The notes under the pieces: generated by a model
What the model saw: the letters and a program-made list of their open reading frames with translations, nothing else
Told to the model about the DNA's origin: nothing
Database searches by the model: none
Source of the DNA: a virus
Reading direction: 5' to 3' (one strand)
DNA: 37,231 bases
IMG/VR virus record: IMGVR_UViG_3300030329_002105
Coordinates: 1-37,231 of that record
In this document: one piece after another, positions 31,224-37,231 of the stretch
Numbering within the stretch: the stretch's first letter is position 1
Layout of the letters: each line of letters begins with the position of its first letter
Made by a program: the position numbers and the translations under genes

Positions 31224-31277
31224 AAGGTGGCCTTCTCACATCCAATATAAGCTCGAATTATGAGAAGACCTTACCTT
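31224..31277 (-). repeat. long hairpin after the DNA methyltransferase gene
   Basis: Minus strand AAGGT-AA-GGTCTTCTCA, loop of about 22 bases, TGAGAAGGCC-ACCTT: ten bp (one G-T) extended by five more across a two-base bulge. No T-run. A likely mRNA end or attenuator between methyltransferase and the next gene. Confidence 0.6.
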
Positions 31278-31287
31278 TACCCTTGAT

Positions 31288-32541
31288 CTATATTGCCTCT
31301 TCTAATGAATCAGCTAAACACAGATTATACTCTTCAATATCTAATTCTTGTTGCTTCTTAACGTTCCTAAGTATCCAAACAAATACATTAATAGTAAAAC
31401 CATTCCCAAGCATTTTATAACGCTGGCTATTTGAAATAGGTTTCATTACTCCGTGTATATCTTGCCCATAGGAAGTGTATTTATCAGGCACAGTTTGAGA
31501 CCTTTCGCACTCTAAAACGGTTATATACCGCAACCCTTTTTTGTCAGGTATGCCAAAAAACCTTTGAGAAGAGCAACCTTTAAAATGTGAGGCCTCTATC
31601 ATTTGCACCTTTTCCCTATCACCCTGAATTCTTAAAGATTTATTTTTAAGCTTTCCGTGTCGCTCTATCCATTGAAGCATTTTTTCAGAATAGTAATAAT
31701 TATCAGGAGCATTTTCTTCCTTTATATCCATAAAGGTTAAACCCATAGAAGTATAATTATCAGGAATAGTTTGAAGCCTTTCGCACTCTAAAGGTGAAAG
31801 TTTTCGCCAATTGTTAGGCTCAATAAATACTTTGGGTTCTCTGTGTCCACCTTGCATGGTAGTTAAACACGAAGCCTTTCCAGTATCCTTATAAACTCTT
31901 TTTATAGATTCATTACCCTTTATATTTGCATTGCCTATATGGTGGCAGTCGGAGTTAAAAGTTTTTTCTTCAAACTTCAATTCCAATTGTCCACCTTTAG
32001 TTTTTGGATTCTCTTCTAAAATATCTTTTAGAACCGTGTCGCTGGTTTTATAAGAATCGATTTCTATATTAGACCAGTAAAGCCTTTGCCTATTCTGTGC
32101 TGAAAAATCCTTACTATTAATCAACACAGGTTCAACACCTAATTTTTCAGAAATGATATTTTCCCATTTCTTTTTCATTTTTACATTTTCTAAAATGAAT
32201 TTTATATTAGGGTTCTTTTTTCTTAGCAATTCTAAAACCTCAAAGGTTTTATAGAATAATCCAGACCTTGAACCTTCTAGGCCTTTTCCATTTGCTTTAC
32301 TAAAAGATAAATCTTGACACGGAAAACCAGCACTTAAAATATCTATCTTAGGTAATAAGAAAAAAGGGATTTTAGGATTATTGATATCACCTAATTCTAT
32401 AGTGGAAGGAAAGTTTAACCGTGTAACACTTGAAGCGTATTTATCAATCTCACACGAAAAATAATTATCATACTTTATACCAGCCTTTACCAATGCTAAT
32501 TGAAAACCAGAGCATCCATCAAATAAAGATAAAACATTCAT
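31288..32541 (-). CDS. C5-cytosine-specific DNA methyltransferase, 417 aa
   Basis: Methylates carbon 5 of cytosine in DNA. Motifs: I SLFDGCSGFQLAL (5-17), IV GFPCQDLSFS (72-81; catalytic C75), VI LENV (117-120), VIII QNRQRLYWSNI (149-159), IX RKLSPLECERLQTIPDNYT (246-264) and X SQRYKMLGNGFTINV (372-386). Unusually, a second motif IX, YITVLECERSQTVPDKYT (339-356), stands between IX and X, giving a 110-residue insertion. All catalytic motifs are intact. No cognate restriction enzyme is seen, so it is an orphan enzyme, probably protecting phage DNA. The target is unreadable. The ATG at 32541 has AAAGGAA upstream. It belongs to the accessory module between the genome ends and the integrase operon. 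Confidence 0.93.
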   Translation of the reverse strand: MNVLSLFDGCSGFQLALVKAGIKYDNYFSCEIDKYASSVTRLNFPSTIELGDINNPKIPFFLLPKIDILSAGFPCQDLSFSKANGKGLEGSRSGLFYKTFEVLELLRKKNPNIKFILENVKMKKKWENIISEKLGVEPVLINSKDFSAQNRQRLYWSNIEIDSYKTSDTVLKDILEENPKTKGGQLELKFEEKTFNSDCHHIGNANIKGNESIKRVYKDTGKASCLTTMQGGHREPKVFIEPNNWRKLSPLECERLQTIPDNYTSMGLTFMDIKEENAPDNYYYSEKMLQWIERHGKLKNKSLRIQGDREKVQMIEASHFKGCSSQRFFGIPDKKGLRYITVLECERSQTVPDKYTSYGQDIHGVMKPISNSQRYKMLGNGFTINVFVWILRNVKKQQELDIEEYNLCLADSLEEAI

Positions 32542-32613
32542 TTTTAATTTCCTTTCGGTTAAATTTGCTTAATAGAGAATTTTACTTAATAGCAATAATT
32601 CGTATAAAAAAAG

Positions 32614-33351
32614 TTAAACTTGTTGAACAAATTCTGTGTCTTGTTTATTCGCAGAACCTTTAGCTCGAAGGCCTACAATTGTTTGAGGTTTATCGAATAT
32701 CCTCATGTCGTGTAAATCTCCGTCAATTACTGGATAATCAATATTGTTAAAGCAAAAAGTTTTTGGAAGAGGTTTATCTCGTTTAACATTAAAAACCACA
32801 CTTACATTTGAAATGGAATTTTCAAGAAGGTAGGTTGCATTATCTCCGTTTGTCCCATCATAAGAGAACGTCAAATGATAATCAGGATTGTTACGATATG
32901 AAATTACCCTGTTATAGTTTTTGGTATAGTCATATAAACAATCGAAAGGCCTTTCTTCTTTCGGCAATGCTAAAAGGCTTTTAACAATTTTATCTGTGTC
33001 GCTTGTACCGTTTGGCCTATAAGCGAAAAGTTTTCCTTTCCTTTTTGCTTTTTTATAAACCTTGACTAATTCTTTTAAAAGCAATTCAAAAAATAATGGA
33101 TAATCTTGAAAAAATAACTTTGTTCTTTTAACCATTGCCTTCTTATTCATTCGCAACCTTCCAGAACCTTTTAAGCAACCTTCAAAGCATTGTTCTGAAA
33201 ATGGACAAAGTATCTTGTTTGGTAGTAAATAAGTTAAAGCATTAATCCATTCTGGATAGGCCTTCTCTGTTTTCTCAGTTTTAACTGTGGTAGAAATTAA
33301 ACAAGGTAATTTCTCAATTAAGAGTTTTTGCAATATAGTTAAGTTTTCCAT
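32614..33351 (-). CDS. GP88/DUF7227-like phage protein of unknown function, 245 aa
   Basis: A family widespread in phages and plasmids, known here by its ordered blocks: CPFSEQCFEGCL (C49, C55, C59; a CX5CX3C cluster), RPNGTSD, YDYTKNYNRV, YHLTFSYDGTNGDNA, NVSVVFNVK, VIDGDLHDMRIFD and the final VGLRAKGSANKQDTEF. The three cysteines with repeated beta-strand blocks recall radical-SAM or metal-cluster TIM barrels, but that is only a resemblance and no function is established. The family name is from memory. The ATG at 33351 has AAAGG upstream. It precedes the DNA methyltransferase by 72 bases. Confidence 0.75.
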   Translation of the reverse strand: MENLTILQKLLIEKLPCLISTTVKTEKTEKAYPEWINALTYLLPNKILCPFSEQCFEGCLKGSGRLRMNKKAMVKRTKLFFQDYPLFFELLLKELVKVYKKAKRKGKLFAYRPNGTSDTDKIVKSLLALPKEERPFDCLYDYTKNYNRVISYRNNPDYHLTFSYDGTNGDNATYLLENSISNVSVVFNVKRDKPLPKTFCFNNIDYPVIDGDLHDMRIFDKPQTIVGLRAKGSANKQDTEFVQQV

Positions 33352-33369
33352 TTTAGAGACCTTTCTTAT

Positions 33370-33471
33370 CTAGTAAGTTTTTAATAAAAAAAATACAAGG
33401 TGAATAATTACATAACTAAAGGTAAAGCCTAAAAAATACATTGTTAACAATTCAATAAATGATGTTTTCAT
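33370..33471 (-). CDS. tiny membrane protein, 33 aa
   Basis: ATG at 33471 with AGGAAAGG five bases upstream, the same ribosome site as other genes of this module. One or two hydrophobic segments occupy nearly all of it (LLTMYFLGFTFSYVIIHLVF). It ends 18 bases before the GP88-like start. Too short to assign; a membrane role is likely. Confidence 0.5.
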   Translation of the reverse strand: MKTSFIELLTMYFLGFTFSYVIIHLVFFLLKTY

Positions 33472-33798
33472 TTAATACCTTTCCTAATAAGTTAAATTAT
33501 CTGGAAAGTTTAAGGTATCTATAAAGGAAGTAAAGCAAAAAAAATAAATTGCATGGTATGTATAATGGATGGATAAATTTAAAATTTTACGTTGTCAATA
33601 AATTGAATGATGCCAATATTAAACCACAATGGATATATTATCCCTCGTGTATCCTATCTAATGGCCTTCGATGCTACGCACGTCACATAAATGGCACGAG
33701 GCGAGAGCTTTTCGGCTCGCCCTGGCGTATTTAATGAATAGATTTTCGGCCTATCGCACATGGGGTAAATGGGGTTCGATGCTATATCATATATCCCC
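33472..33798. other. non-coding region, probable site of the physical genome ends and early promoters
   Basis: No convincing reading frame. Minus strand has a consensus -35 TTGACA at 33593-33598, followed after 17 bases by TATCCA, a poor -10. A GC-rich folded stretch lies at 33660-33735. TTCGATGCTA is directly repeated at 33667-33676 and 33775-33784. In T7 order the terminal repeats and early promoters fall between the last post-terminase gene and the first early gene, which here is 33.4-34.1 kb. The exact ends cannot be seen in a single-copy assembly. Confidence 0.45.
33671..33734. ncRNA. GC-rich nested hairpin, candidate structured element
   Basis: Plus strand: TACGC ... GGCGAG, ten-base loop, CTCGCC ... 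GCGTA, so that a 6-bp hairpin is nested in a 5-bp stem. GC-rich amid AT-rich sequence. No T-run on either strand. It may be an RNA element, a packaging site or a remnant of a mobile element. Confidence 0.3.
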
Positions 33799-33963
33799 TC
33801 ACATTTTTCTACCAAAATAGTCTTGTTTAGGTGGGTAGACTATAGACCATTGACCACATTGGCATAACCAGGTGGGCTTGCTTACAGGAATATTAATCAT
33901 GCTCTCTAGGAGATTAGGTAAGGGTGTCTCCTTTTTAGGGGGATTAGTTAGGGTGGTCTTCAC
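33799..33963 (-). CDS. early small protein with CXC motif, 54 aa
   Basis: Starts at GTG 33963 with AAGGAG ten bases upstream. It is the first frame after the promoter at 34097-34122. The product is proline-rich at first (MKTTLTNPPKKETPLPNLLE) and ends KPTWLCQCGQWSIVYPPKQ, whose paired Cys and Trp look like half of a zinc ribbon. Codons 3-6 form one arm of an 11-bp inverted repeat (33947-33957 with 34031-34041), which could fold the start region. Small proteins against host functions sit at this position in T7. No homologue recognised. Confidence 0.6.
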   Translation of the reverse strand: MKTTLTNPPKKETPLPNLLESMINIPVSKPTWLCQCGQWSIVYPPKQDYFGRKM

Positions 33964-34041
33964 TTCGGGTAATCTCCTTGGCTATTTAAGTTAAACTTTA
34001 AGTGTTACTTGTCTATTCTACTTATTTATAACCACCCTAAC
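33947..34041 (-). repeat. 11-bp inverted repeat enclosing a ribosome site
   Basis: Minus strand GTTAGGGTGGT at 34041-34031 and ACCACCCTAAC at 33957-33947, perfect, 73 bases apart. The loop contains AAGGAG and the GTG start of the 54-aa gene. It may control translation of that gene. Confidence 0.65.
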
Positions 34042-34096
34042 TATATCCTTCTATATAGGCCATTCTAGGTCTACTTTAAGTAATCCTATATACTCC

Positions 34097-34122
34097 CCCT
34101 TTAGTAGTGCAACCTAATAGAA
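34097..34122 (-). promoter_or_regulatory. candidate phage RNA polymerase promoter, copy 1
   Basis: Identical over 26 bases to 25770-25795 and similar to 15708-15732. On the minus strand it ends GCACTACTAAAGGGGGAG. It stands after the post-terminase genes and before the 54-aa gene, near the inferred left end of the phage genome. In T7, phiOL lies there and helps replication and DNA entry. Confidence 0.7.
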
Positions 34123-34132
34123 ATATGTCTAT

Positions 34133-34249
34133 TTATGCGTCTTCAAAGAACTCATCGCATTGGTACAGGAAATCTGCTAGTTCTTCTTCGGGATCTACCA
34201 GACGGAAGACCACATCCATTCCTCCACCTTCCCATTTAAACTTGTCCAT
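34133..34249 (-). CDS. small acidic protein, 38 aa
   Basis: ATG at 34249 overlaps the end of the upstream 29-codon frame by 14 bases; GGACAAG, a poor ribosome site, suggests translational coupling. The acidic end (DPEEELADFLYQCDEFFEDA) looks protein-like. It ends ten bases before the candidate promoter. Its position is that of T7 19.2-19.5. Unknown function. Confidence 0.5.
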   Translation of the reverse strand: MDKFKWEGGGMDVVFRLVDPEEELADFLYQCDEFFEDA

Positions 34250-34325
34250 AAACCCACATCGACATTATCCATCCGAAAAAGAACACCATCATATGTCTCA
34301 ACCAAGGTTTCTTCATCCATTTCAT
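34236..34325 (-). CDS. tiny membrane protein after terminase, 29 aa
   Basis: ATG at 34325 has AAGGAG six bases upstream and lies ten bases after the preceding stop. A basic start (MKWMKKPWLRH) is followed by one membrane segment (MMVFFFGWIMSMWVYG). T7 gene 19.5 also gives a small membrane protein here. Function unknown. Confidence 0.6.
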   Translation of the reverse strand: MKWMKKPWLRHMMVFFFGWIMSMWVYGQV

Positions 34326-34335
34326 GTCTTTCTCC

Positions 34336-34611
34336 TTAAAGTTTTTTAGTAACGATCTCAAATTCTTCATTATTGCCATGAACATTCTGTATAACCATCT
34401 TATTTATAATTCTTCCACTAACGAAGTTCTTACCAGTTTTATTACTAGAAGATATTTCGGAGTCTATCCATTCCCCTTCTTCTAAATCAAAGTGTCCAAT
34501 AAACGGACATTGTGGACAATCGCCGGCAATAAAATAGTTCTCGAAGATTTTATCCACATAGGTATCTAATACTTCTGTACAAGTAGGACATTCATTTAAA
34601 CTTGCATCCAT
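34336..34611 (-). CDS. zinc-ribbon-like hypothetical protein, 91 aa
   Basis: Start taken at ATG 34611, inside the end of the terminase gene (16-base overlap); the longer frame upstream is terminase in another frame. Two CXXC pairs, ECPTC and GDCPQC, about 26 residues apart, form a likely zinc ribbon (MDASLNECPTCTEVLDTYVD start). The second half is acidic then beta-rich (HFDLEEGEWIDSE). The upstream ribosome site is poor, so it probably depends on terminase translation. T7 gene 18.5/19 neighbours do not include such a protein. Unknown function; packaging or nucleic-acid binding is possible. Confidence 0.7.
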   Translation of the reverse strand: MDASLNECPTCTEVLDTYVDKIFENYFIAGDCPQCPFIGHFDLEEGEWIDSEISSSNKTGKNFVSGRIINKMVIQNVHGNNEEFEIVTKKL

Positions 34612-36278
34612 TTTGAGTCGCTTTCTGAAGAGTATCCAACACATCCTTCCATGAATTTGTCCAGTTCCTCTTTTAGCAATTCTTCTTTTCGACTGTTTAC
34701 TTGTCTGTCTACGTCTGCTGCCATTTGTTCCACCCAATAGTTAACTGCAATTGACAACACATCTAACCTATCATCGTGTTTTAATGCTCCCTTCAAAGAG
34801 GATATTCTTGTCATTTGATAGATGAGTTGATATTGAAGTGCTTTTTCAGGTGGGTGGTGTTGTGTAGACTTAAAATCTCTCTCTATAACCTTCTTATCAA
34901 TAATCAATTTGTGATTATTCATAACTGGTTCTAGGGTGTCTATAATTCTTCGTTCTTTCTGGATATGGTGTCGTACTTCCTCAATAGTTACAGGGTAAAT
35001 TTTAGTTACTATAGGAGTTAACAACTGAGTAAACATACCGTCACCGAAGTTTGACTCAACTACTATCATGTTAACTTTGCTTCTCTTCGCTATAACTGCT
35101 AGTGCCTTTAAGGTCTCATCAGCATAACCACCTTTTGTACCACCTAAATCCGTAACAAATAGTTGTCCATTTAACATCTTCACTACGGCATAAGCAGTTT
35201 CATCTTGTCCTCTGCCTGAAGGATCAATTGCTAGAACCGATCCTTGATAATCTATCCAATCCCCTTGAGTCCTCATCGGTCTATAGAAGTTGTCACCGTT
35301 TAAGGCTACACAGGGAAGATCATCAATAATTAATTCGGGTGCTGATGCCCAAACTACTTTTTCAGGGGCAGATTCAGGGTTGGTGTTCATAATTACCAGA
35401 TCACTTACTTTGAGTGGGTAACGGTCTTCATCACTTAGTCGAGTGTCTAGCATGAATTGGAGAGCAAAGCCTGTCCTTCCGTAACTGGCTTCCCTTTCCT
35501 GTAGGTCTAATTCATCGAATCTTTGCGGATCAGTAGGTTGCCCTATTAAGGTAGAATCCTTTTCCAGTTTGTTTCCAATGTATGGTGCAAGGTTATCTCC
35601 ATATATAGAGGCATAGTCTTTTGAGGGGTATCTTGCCGGGTAGATTCTAGTCGAATAACCACGAGGGGCTAGTACGTTGTACAGAGATTGTTCGCATTGT
35701 GGTGTCCCAAGGAAGATAATTCTTCCCCCAGGTTTTACAATTGCATCAAACTCTTTAACAACTTCTCCCATTTTGTCTCTCATAACTTGTGTTTGAGAGT
35801 TATTAGGTACTTCGACATCATCTCCTATTATTACATCGCCTCGACTTCCTGTTAGCTGTCCAAGTATTCCACCAGATTTAACTGAAGGTTGGTGGCTTGC
35901 TTTAGCTGGTGCTACATCAAAACTGATCTTTGATTTACGTTGGTCTTCTCTAGGGACTAGGTGCTTTAGTATTTCCATCTCTGTAATGATACGGAGAGTA
36001 AACGTACTAAAATCATCTGCCCTATTTTTTGATGCAGACACTACCATAATATTTAATTGAGGATCACAGTAGAGTAACCAACATACAAATGCAGAGGTGA
36101 TCCATGATTTGCCTACCCCTCGAAAAGCTTCAAGTACCATTCTCTTATCCCCATGTTGGAGATAGTAGGCTATGTCATATTGTATGGGTGTTGGTTCAGG
36201 TAGTCGGAGATGTTTCCAAACCACATAAAGAAATATTCGGAAGTCTTCTTTTAGTGGCTCATTAGTTGTGGCGTTCAT
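34596..36278 (-). CDS. terminase large subunit (T7 gp19-like), 560 aa
   Basis: ATP-driven DNA packaging motor and end nuclease. Walker A: VLEAFRGVGKSWITSAF (about residues 50-66). LNIMVVSASKNRADDF follows, then DVIIGDDVEVPNNSQ, and RIIFLGTPQCEQSLYNVL as the coupling motif. The RNase H-like nuclease starts at VLAIDPSGRGQDETAYAVVK. Length is near T7 gp19 (586 aa). ATG 36278 is preferred over TTG 36284; both overlap the end of the small subunit gene. The C-terminus, GCVGYSSESDSKWMQV, could be the portal-binding tail. Secure identification. Confidence 0.96.
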   Translation of the reverse strand: MNATTNEPLKEDFRIFLYVVWKHLRLPEPTPIQYDIAYYLQHGDKRMVLEAFRGVGKSWITSAFVCWLLYCDPQLNIMVVSASKNRADDFSTFTLRIITEMEILKHLVPREDQRKSKISFDVAPAKASHQPSVKSGGILGQLTGSRGDVIIGDDVEVPNNSQTQVMRDKMGEVVKEFDAIVKPGGRIIFLGTPQCEQSLYNVLAPRGYSTRIYPARYPSKDYASIYGDNLAPYIGNKLEKDSTLIGQPTDPQRFDELDLQEREASYGRTGFALQFMLDTRLSDEDRYPLKVSDLVIMNTNPESAPEKVVWASAPELIIDDLPCVALNGDNFYRPMRTQGDWIDYQGSVLAIDPSGRGQDETAYAVVKMLNGQLFVTDLGGTKGGYADETLKALAVIAKRSKVNMIVVESNFGDGMFTQLLTPIVTKIYPVTIEEVRHHIQKERRIIDTLEPVMNNHKLIIDKKVIERDFKSTQHHPPEKALQYQLIYQMTRISSLKGALKHDDRLDVLSIAVNYWVEQMAADVDRQVNSRKEELLKEELDKFMEGCVGYSSESDSKWMQV

Positions 36279-36477
36279 CCTCAAACTTAGGGAGTGAGGA
36301 TAACAAGTTTGCTATCGGAGAGTCTTGGATAAACTCTGCTTCAATTCCATTGTCTTTTAAAAATTTAACGGCTACGCTAAGTTCACTTGCAGTTGCTTCT
36401 CCTGTTTTAATTTTTCGGAGTAATTCATTTGCTAGTGCCTCGTGCAGCTCACCTAATGTTTCTTCTTTCGCACTCAT
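36262..36477 (-). CDS. terminase small subunit (T7 gp18-like), 71 aa
   Basis: A helical protein directly before the large subunit, as gp18 in T7 (89 aa). Conserved features are ELHEALANELLRKIKTGEATASELSVAVKFLKDNGIEA, typical of the T7-group DNA maturase A family. It selects concatemeric phage DNA for packaging. The ATG overlaps the upstream stop by four bases (ATGA), and its end overlaps the large subunit start, so three genes are coupled. Confidence 0.9.
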   Translation of the reverse strand: MSAKEETLGELHEALANELLRKIKTGEATASELSVAVKFLKDNGIEAEFIQDSPIANLLSSLPKFEDERHN

Positions 36478-36869
36478 TTACTTCTCCCATTCATCTTCTC
36501 AAAGGTTCTCATTGCTCCTAAACCTAAGAGTGCAGTTACTAGAGTCATCATTGCATCAAGTGGCATTTCAGGCCCAGGCTTCCCTGTGAACCATTGTATA
36601 CATGGATTAACAATGAAAGACATTCCTAACCCAGCCCCACATATCCAACCAATAAATGGTCTCCAACCAGCAACGAAGGGTGACCTATGTTGTGCTTCTA
36701 CTTTATTAATCTCTGTTTGTACCATGTGAGGTTTCATTGCAAGTCGAGCCATAGCTTCTTTCTTGCTTAACTTTTCCTCTTCACTTGTATAAACATCATC
36801 AATAATATTTCCTATTGCCTTAATGGGTTCAGCTATGCCTCCCCCAAAAAGGCTTGATAATATCCCCAT
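36474..36869 (-). CDS. putative holin (3TM / GTA-type holin family), 131 aa
   Basis: N-terminal amphipathic part (MGILSSLFGGGIAEPIKAIGN), then a polar helix (EEEKLSKKEAMARLAM), then membrane segments around RPFIGWICGAGLGMSFIVNPC and LDAMMTLVTALLGLGAMRTFE. The phrase HRSPFVAGWRPFIGW is a hallmark of the family known as holin of 3TMs, for gene-transfer release. It would make the pore that lets the amidase reach the wall. Placed before the terminase, as the T7 holin 17.5 is. The ATG at 36869 has GAGG upstream. Confidence 0.85.
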   Translation of the reverse strand: MGILSSLFGGGIAEPIKAIGNIIDDVYTSEEEKLSKKEAMARLAMKPHMVQTEINKVEAQHRSPFVAGWRPFIGWICGAGLGMSFIVNPCIQWFTGKPGPEMPLDAMMTLVTALLGLGAMRTFEKMNGRSK

Positions 36870-36877
36870 GTATTACC

Positions 36878-37132
36878 TCATTCAACAATTTTGCTTATTG
36901 CAGCTATTGTTACTATTGCACCTGTAATTAATCCCCACATTCTTAGTGCAGTAGAATGTGAAACTTTCATAGAGGCAATTTCAGATACGATTCCATTTCG
37001 CTTAGATTGTCCTCTCAAAATAAGCTCATGGTCTTCTACTTCTTCTCTAGTTGCTTTTAGAGAGGCTTTCATCAGTTTAATATCTGTGTGCATCTCGTTC
37101 AATTTTTCAAGAAGTACATCTTTTTCTGACAC
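36878..37132 (-). CDS. small coiled-coil membrane protein (XhlA-like), 84 aa
   Basis: Residues 1-55 form a coiled coil (LLEKLNEMHTDIKLMKASLKA), and residues about 64-81 a single membrane span (MWGLITGAIVTIAAISKIV). This is the design of XhlA-type lysis accessory proteins. It precedes the holin gene by eight bases. The start is GTG at 37132 with AGGAG six bases upstream. It probably works with the holin in lysis; alternatives are a pinholin or spanin-like part. Confidence 0.75.
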   Translation of the reverse strand: MSEKDVLLEKLNEMHTDIKLMKASLKATREEVEDHELILRGQSKRNGIVSEIASMKVSHSTALRMWGLITGAIVTIAAISKIVE

Positions 37133-37147
37133 GTTCTACTCCTATCT

Positions 37148-37231
37148 TTATAATAAATTTGCGTTCTTTCTATTAGGATTACGAAATATAGATGTTTTTT
37201 CAGTAAGTTCTTCTAATATAGGAAACTCTTG
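37148..37231 (-). CDS. 3' end of a gene entering from the right edge, last 27 aa
   Basis: An open frame from the window edge to TAA at 37150-37148, ending in EKTSIFRNPNRKNANLL. It is 15 bases before the next GTG start. In T7 order the gene here follows the tail fibre or is its end. Too little is seen to identify it. Confidence 0.6.
   Translation of the reverse strand, partial: QEFPILEELTEKTSIFRNPNRKNANLL

Noticed and set aside
33549-33734. 61-codon plus-strand frame in the non-coding region
   Set aside because: Alone on that strand, no ribosome site, and it crosses the GC-rich hairpin. Described as a structured block instead.
33654-33761. 35-codon minus-strand frame through the GC-rich hairpin
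   Set aside because: Reads well as protein, but there is no ribosome site and the sequence is dominated by inverted repeats.
34107-34349. 80-codon plus-strand frame after terminase
   Set aside because: Antisense of two small minus-strand frames, the first of which has a good ribosome site; His- and Ser-rich composition.
37163-37190. plus-strand TTCTATTAGG near the right edge resembling the promoter start
   Set aside because: Only the first ten bases match, the GTTGCACT core is absent and the orientation is opposite to all genes; it lies in a coding frame.
1-37231. CRISPR arrays, insertion sequences, photosynthesis or stress auxiliary genes
   Set aside because: No regularly spaced repeats, transposase motifs or psbA/hli-type proteins were seen.

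Overview
This window is almost the whole genome of a T7-like podovirus (Autographiviridae-type), carried entirely on the minus strand. The evidence is the gene set and order: a single-subunit RNA polymerase, gp2.5-type SSB, gp3-type endonuclease I, gp3.5-type amidase, gp4-type primase-helicase, family-A DNA polymerase, gp6-type exonuclease, portal, scaffold, capsid, two tail tubular proteins, internal virion proteins, tail fibre and terminase. The DNA is AT-rich. The phage has a B12-dependent ribonucleotide reductase, no photosynthesis genes and an integrase next to a tRNA-Leu. This pattern is known from integrase-bearing marine podoviruses, including pelagiphages of SAR11. The host is an inference; the window has no direct host marker.

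Layout, read in the direction of transcription (high to low coordinates). 37.2-34.1 kb: end of an unidentified gene, two lysis-type membrane proteins, small and large terminase, a zinc-ribbon protein and two tiny genes in the position of T7 19.2-19.5. 34.1-30.8 kb: a phage-type promoter, a 54-aa early gene, a mostly non-coding stretch that probably holds the physical genome ends, then an accessory module (tiny membrane protein, GP88-like protein, C5-cytosine DNA methyltransferase, 100-aa unknown). 30.8-28.4 kb: a regulatory region, a 59-aa gene, MarR-like regulator, tyrosine integrase and a complete tRNA-Leu(UAA) that is the likely attP core, closed by a terminator. 28.3-15.8 kb: RNA polymerase, then DNA metabolism through a class II ribonucleotide reductase. 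15.7 kb to the left edge: the virion genes, ending in the N-terminal part of the tail fibre. The order is that of T7 in a circularly permuted form: the fibre runs off the left edge and the genes that follow it enter at the right edge.

How it works together. After early genes are read by the host polymerase, the phage polymerase would read the rest. A motif found three times in the transcribed orientation, ending in CACT-N-TA-rich-GGG, is a good candidate for its promoter. Four hairpin-plus-T-run terminators, three of them sequence relatives, punctuate the operons after amidase, DNA polymerase, capsid and tRNA. Reductase, MazG-like pyrophosphatase and dNMP kinase supply nucleotides. Integrase, MarR-like protein and the tRNA core indicate a possible temperate lifestyle.

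Points of most interest: the promoter family; a methyltransferase-like domain inside the 1493-aa ejection protein; a tRNA-Leu core with a second copy of its anticodon loop and flanking GTYACG repeats; a duplicated motif IX in the cytosine methyltransferase; and seven small genes under 60 codons, most with good ribosome binding sites.
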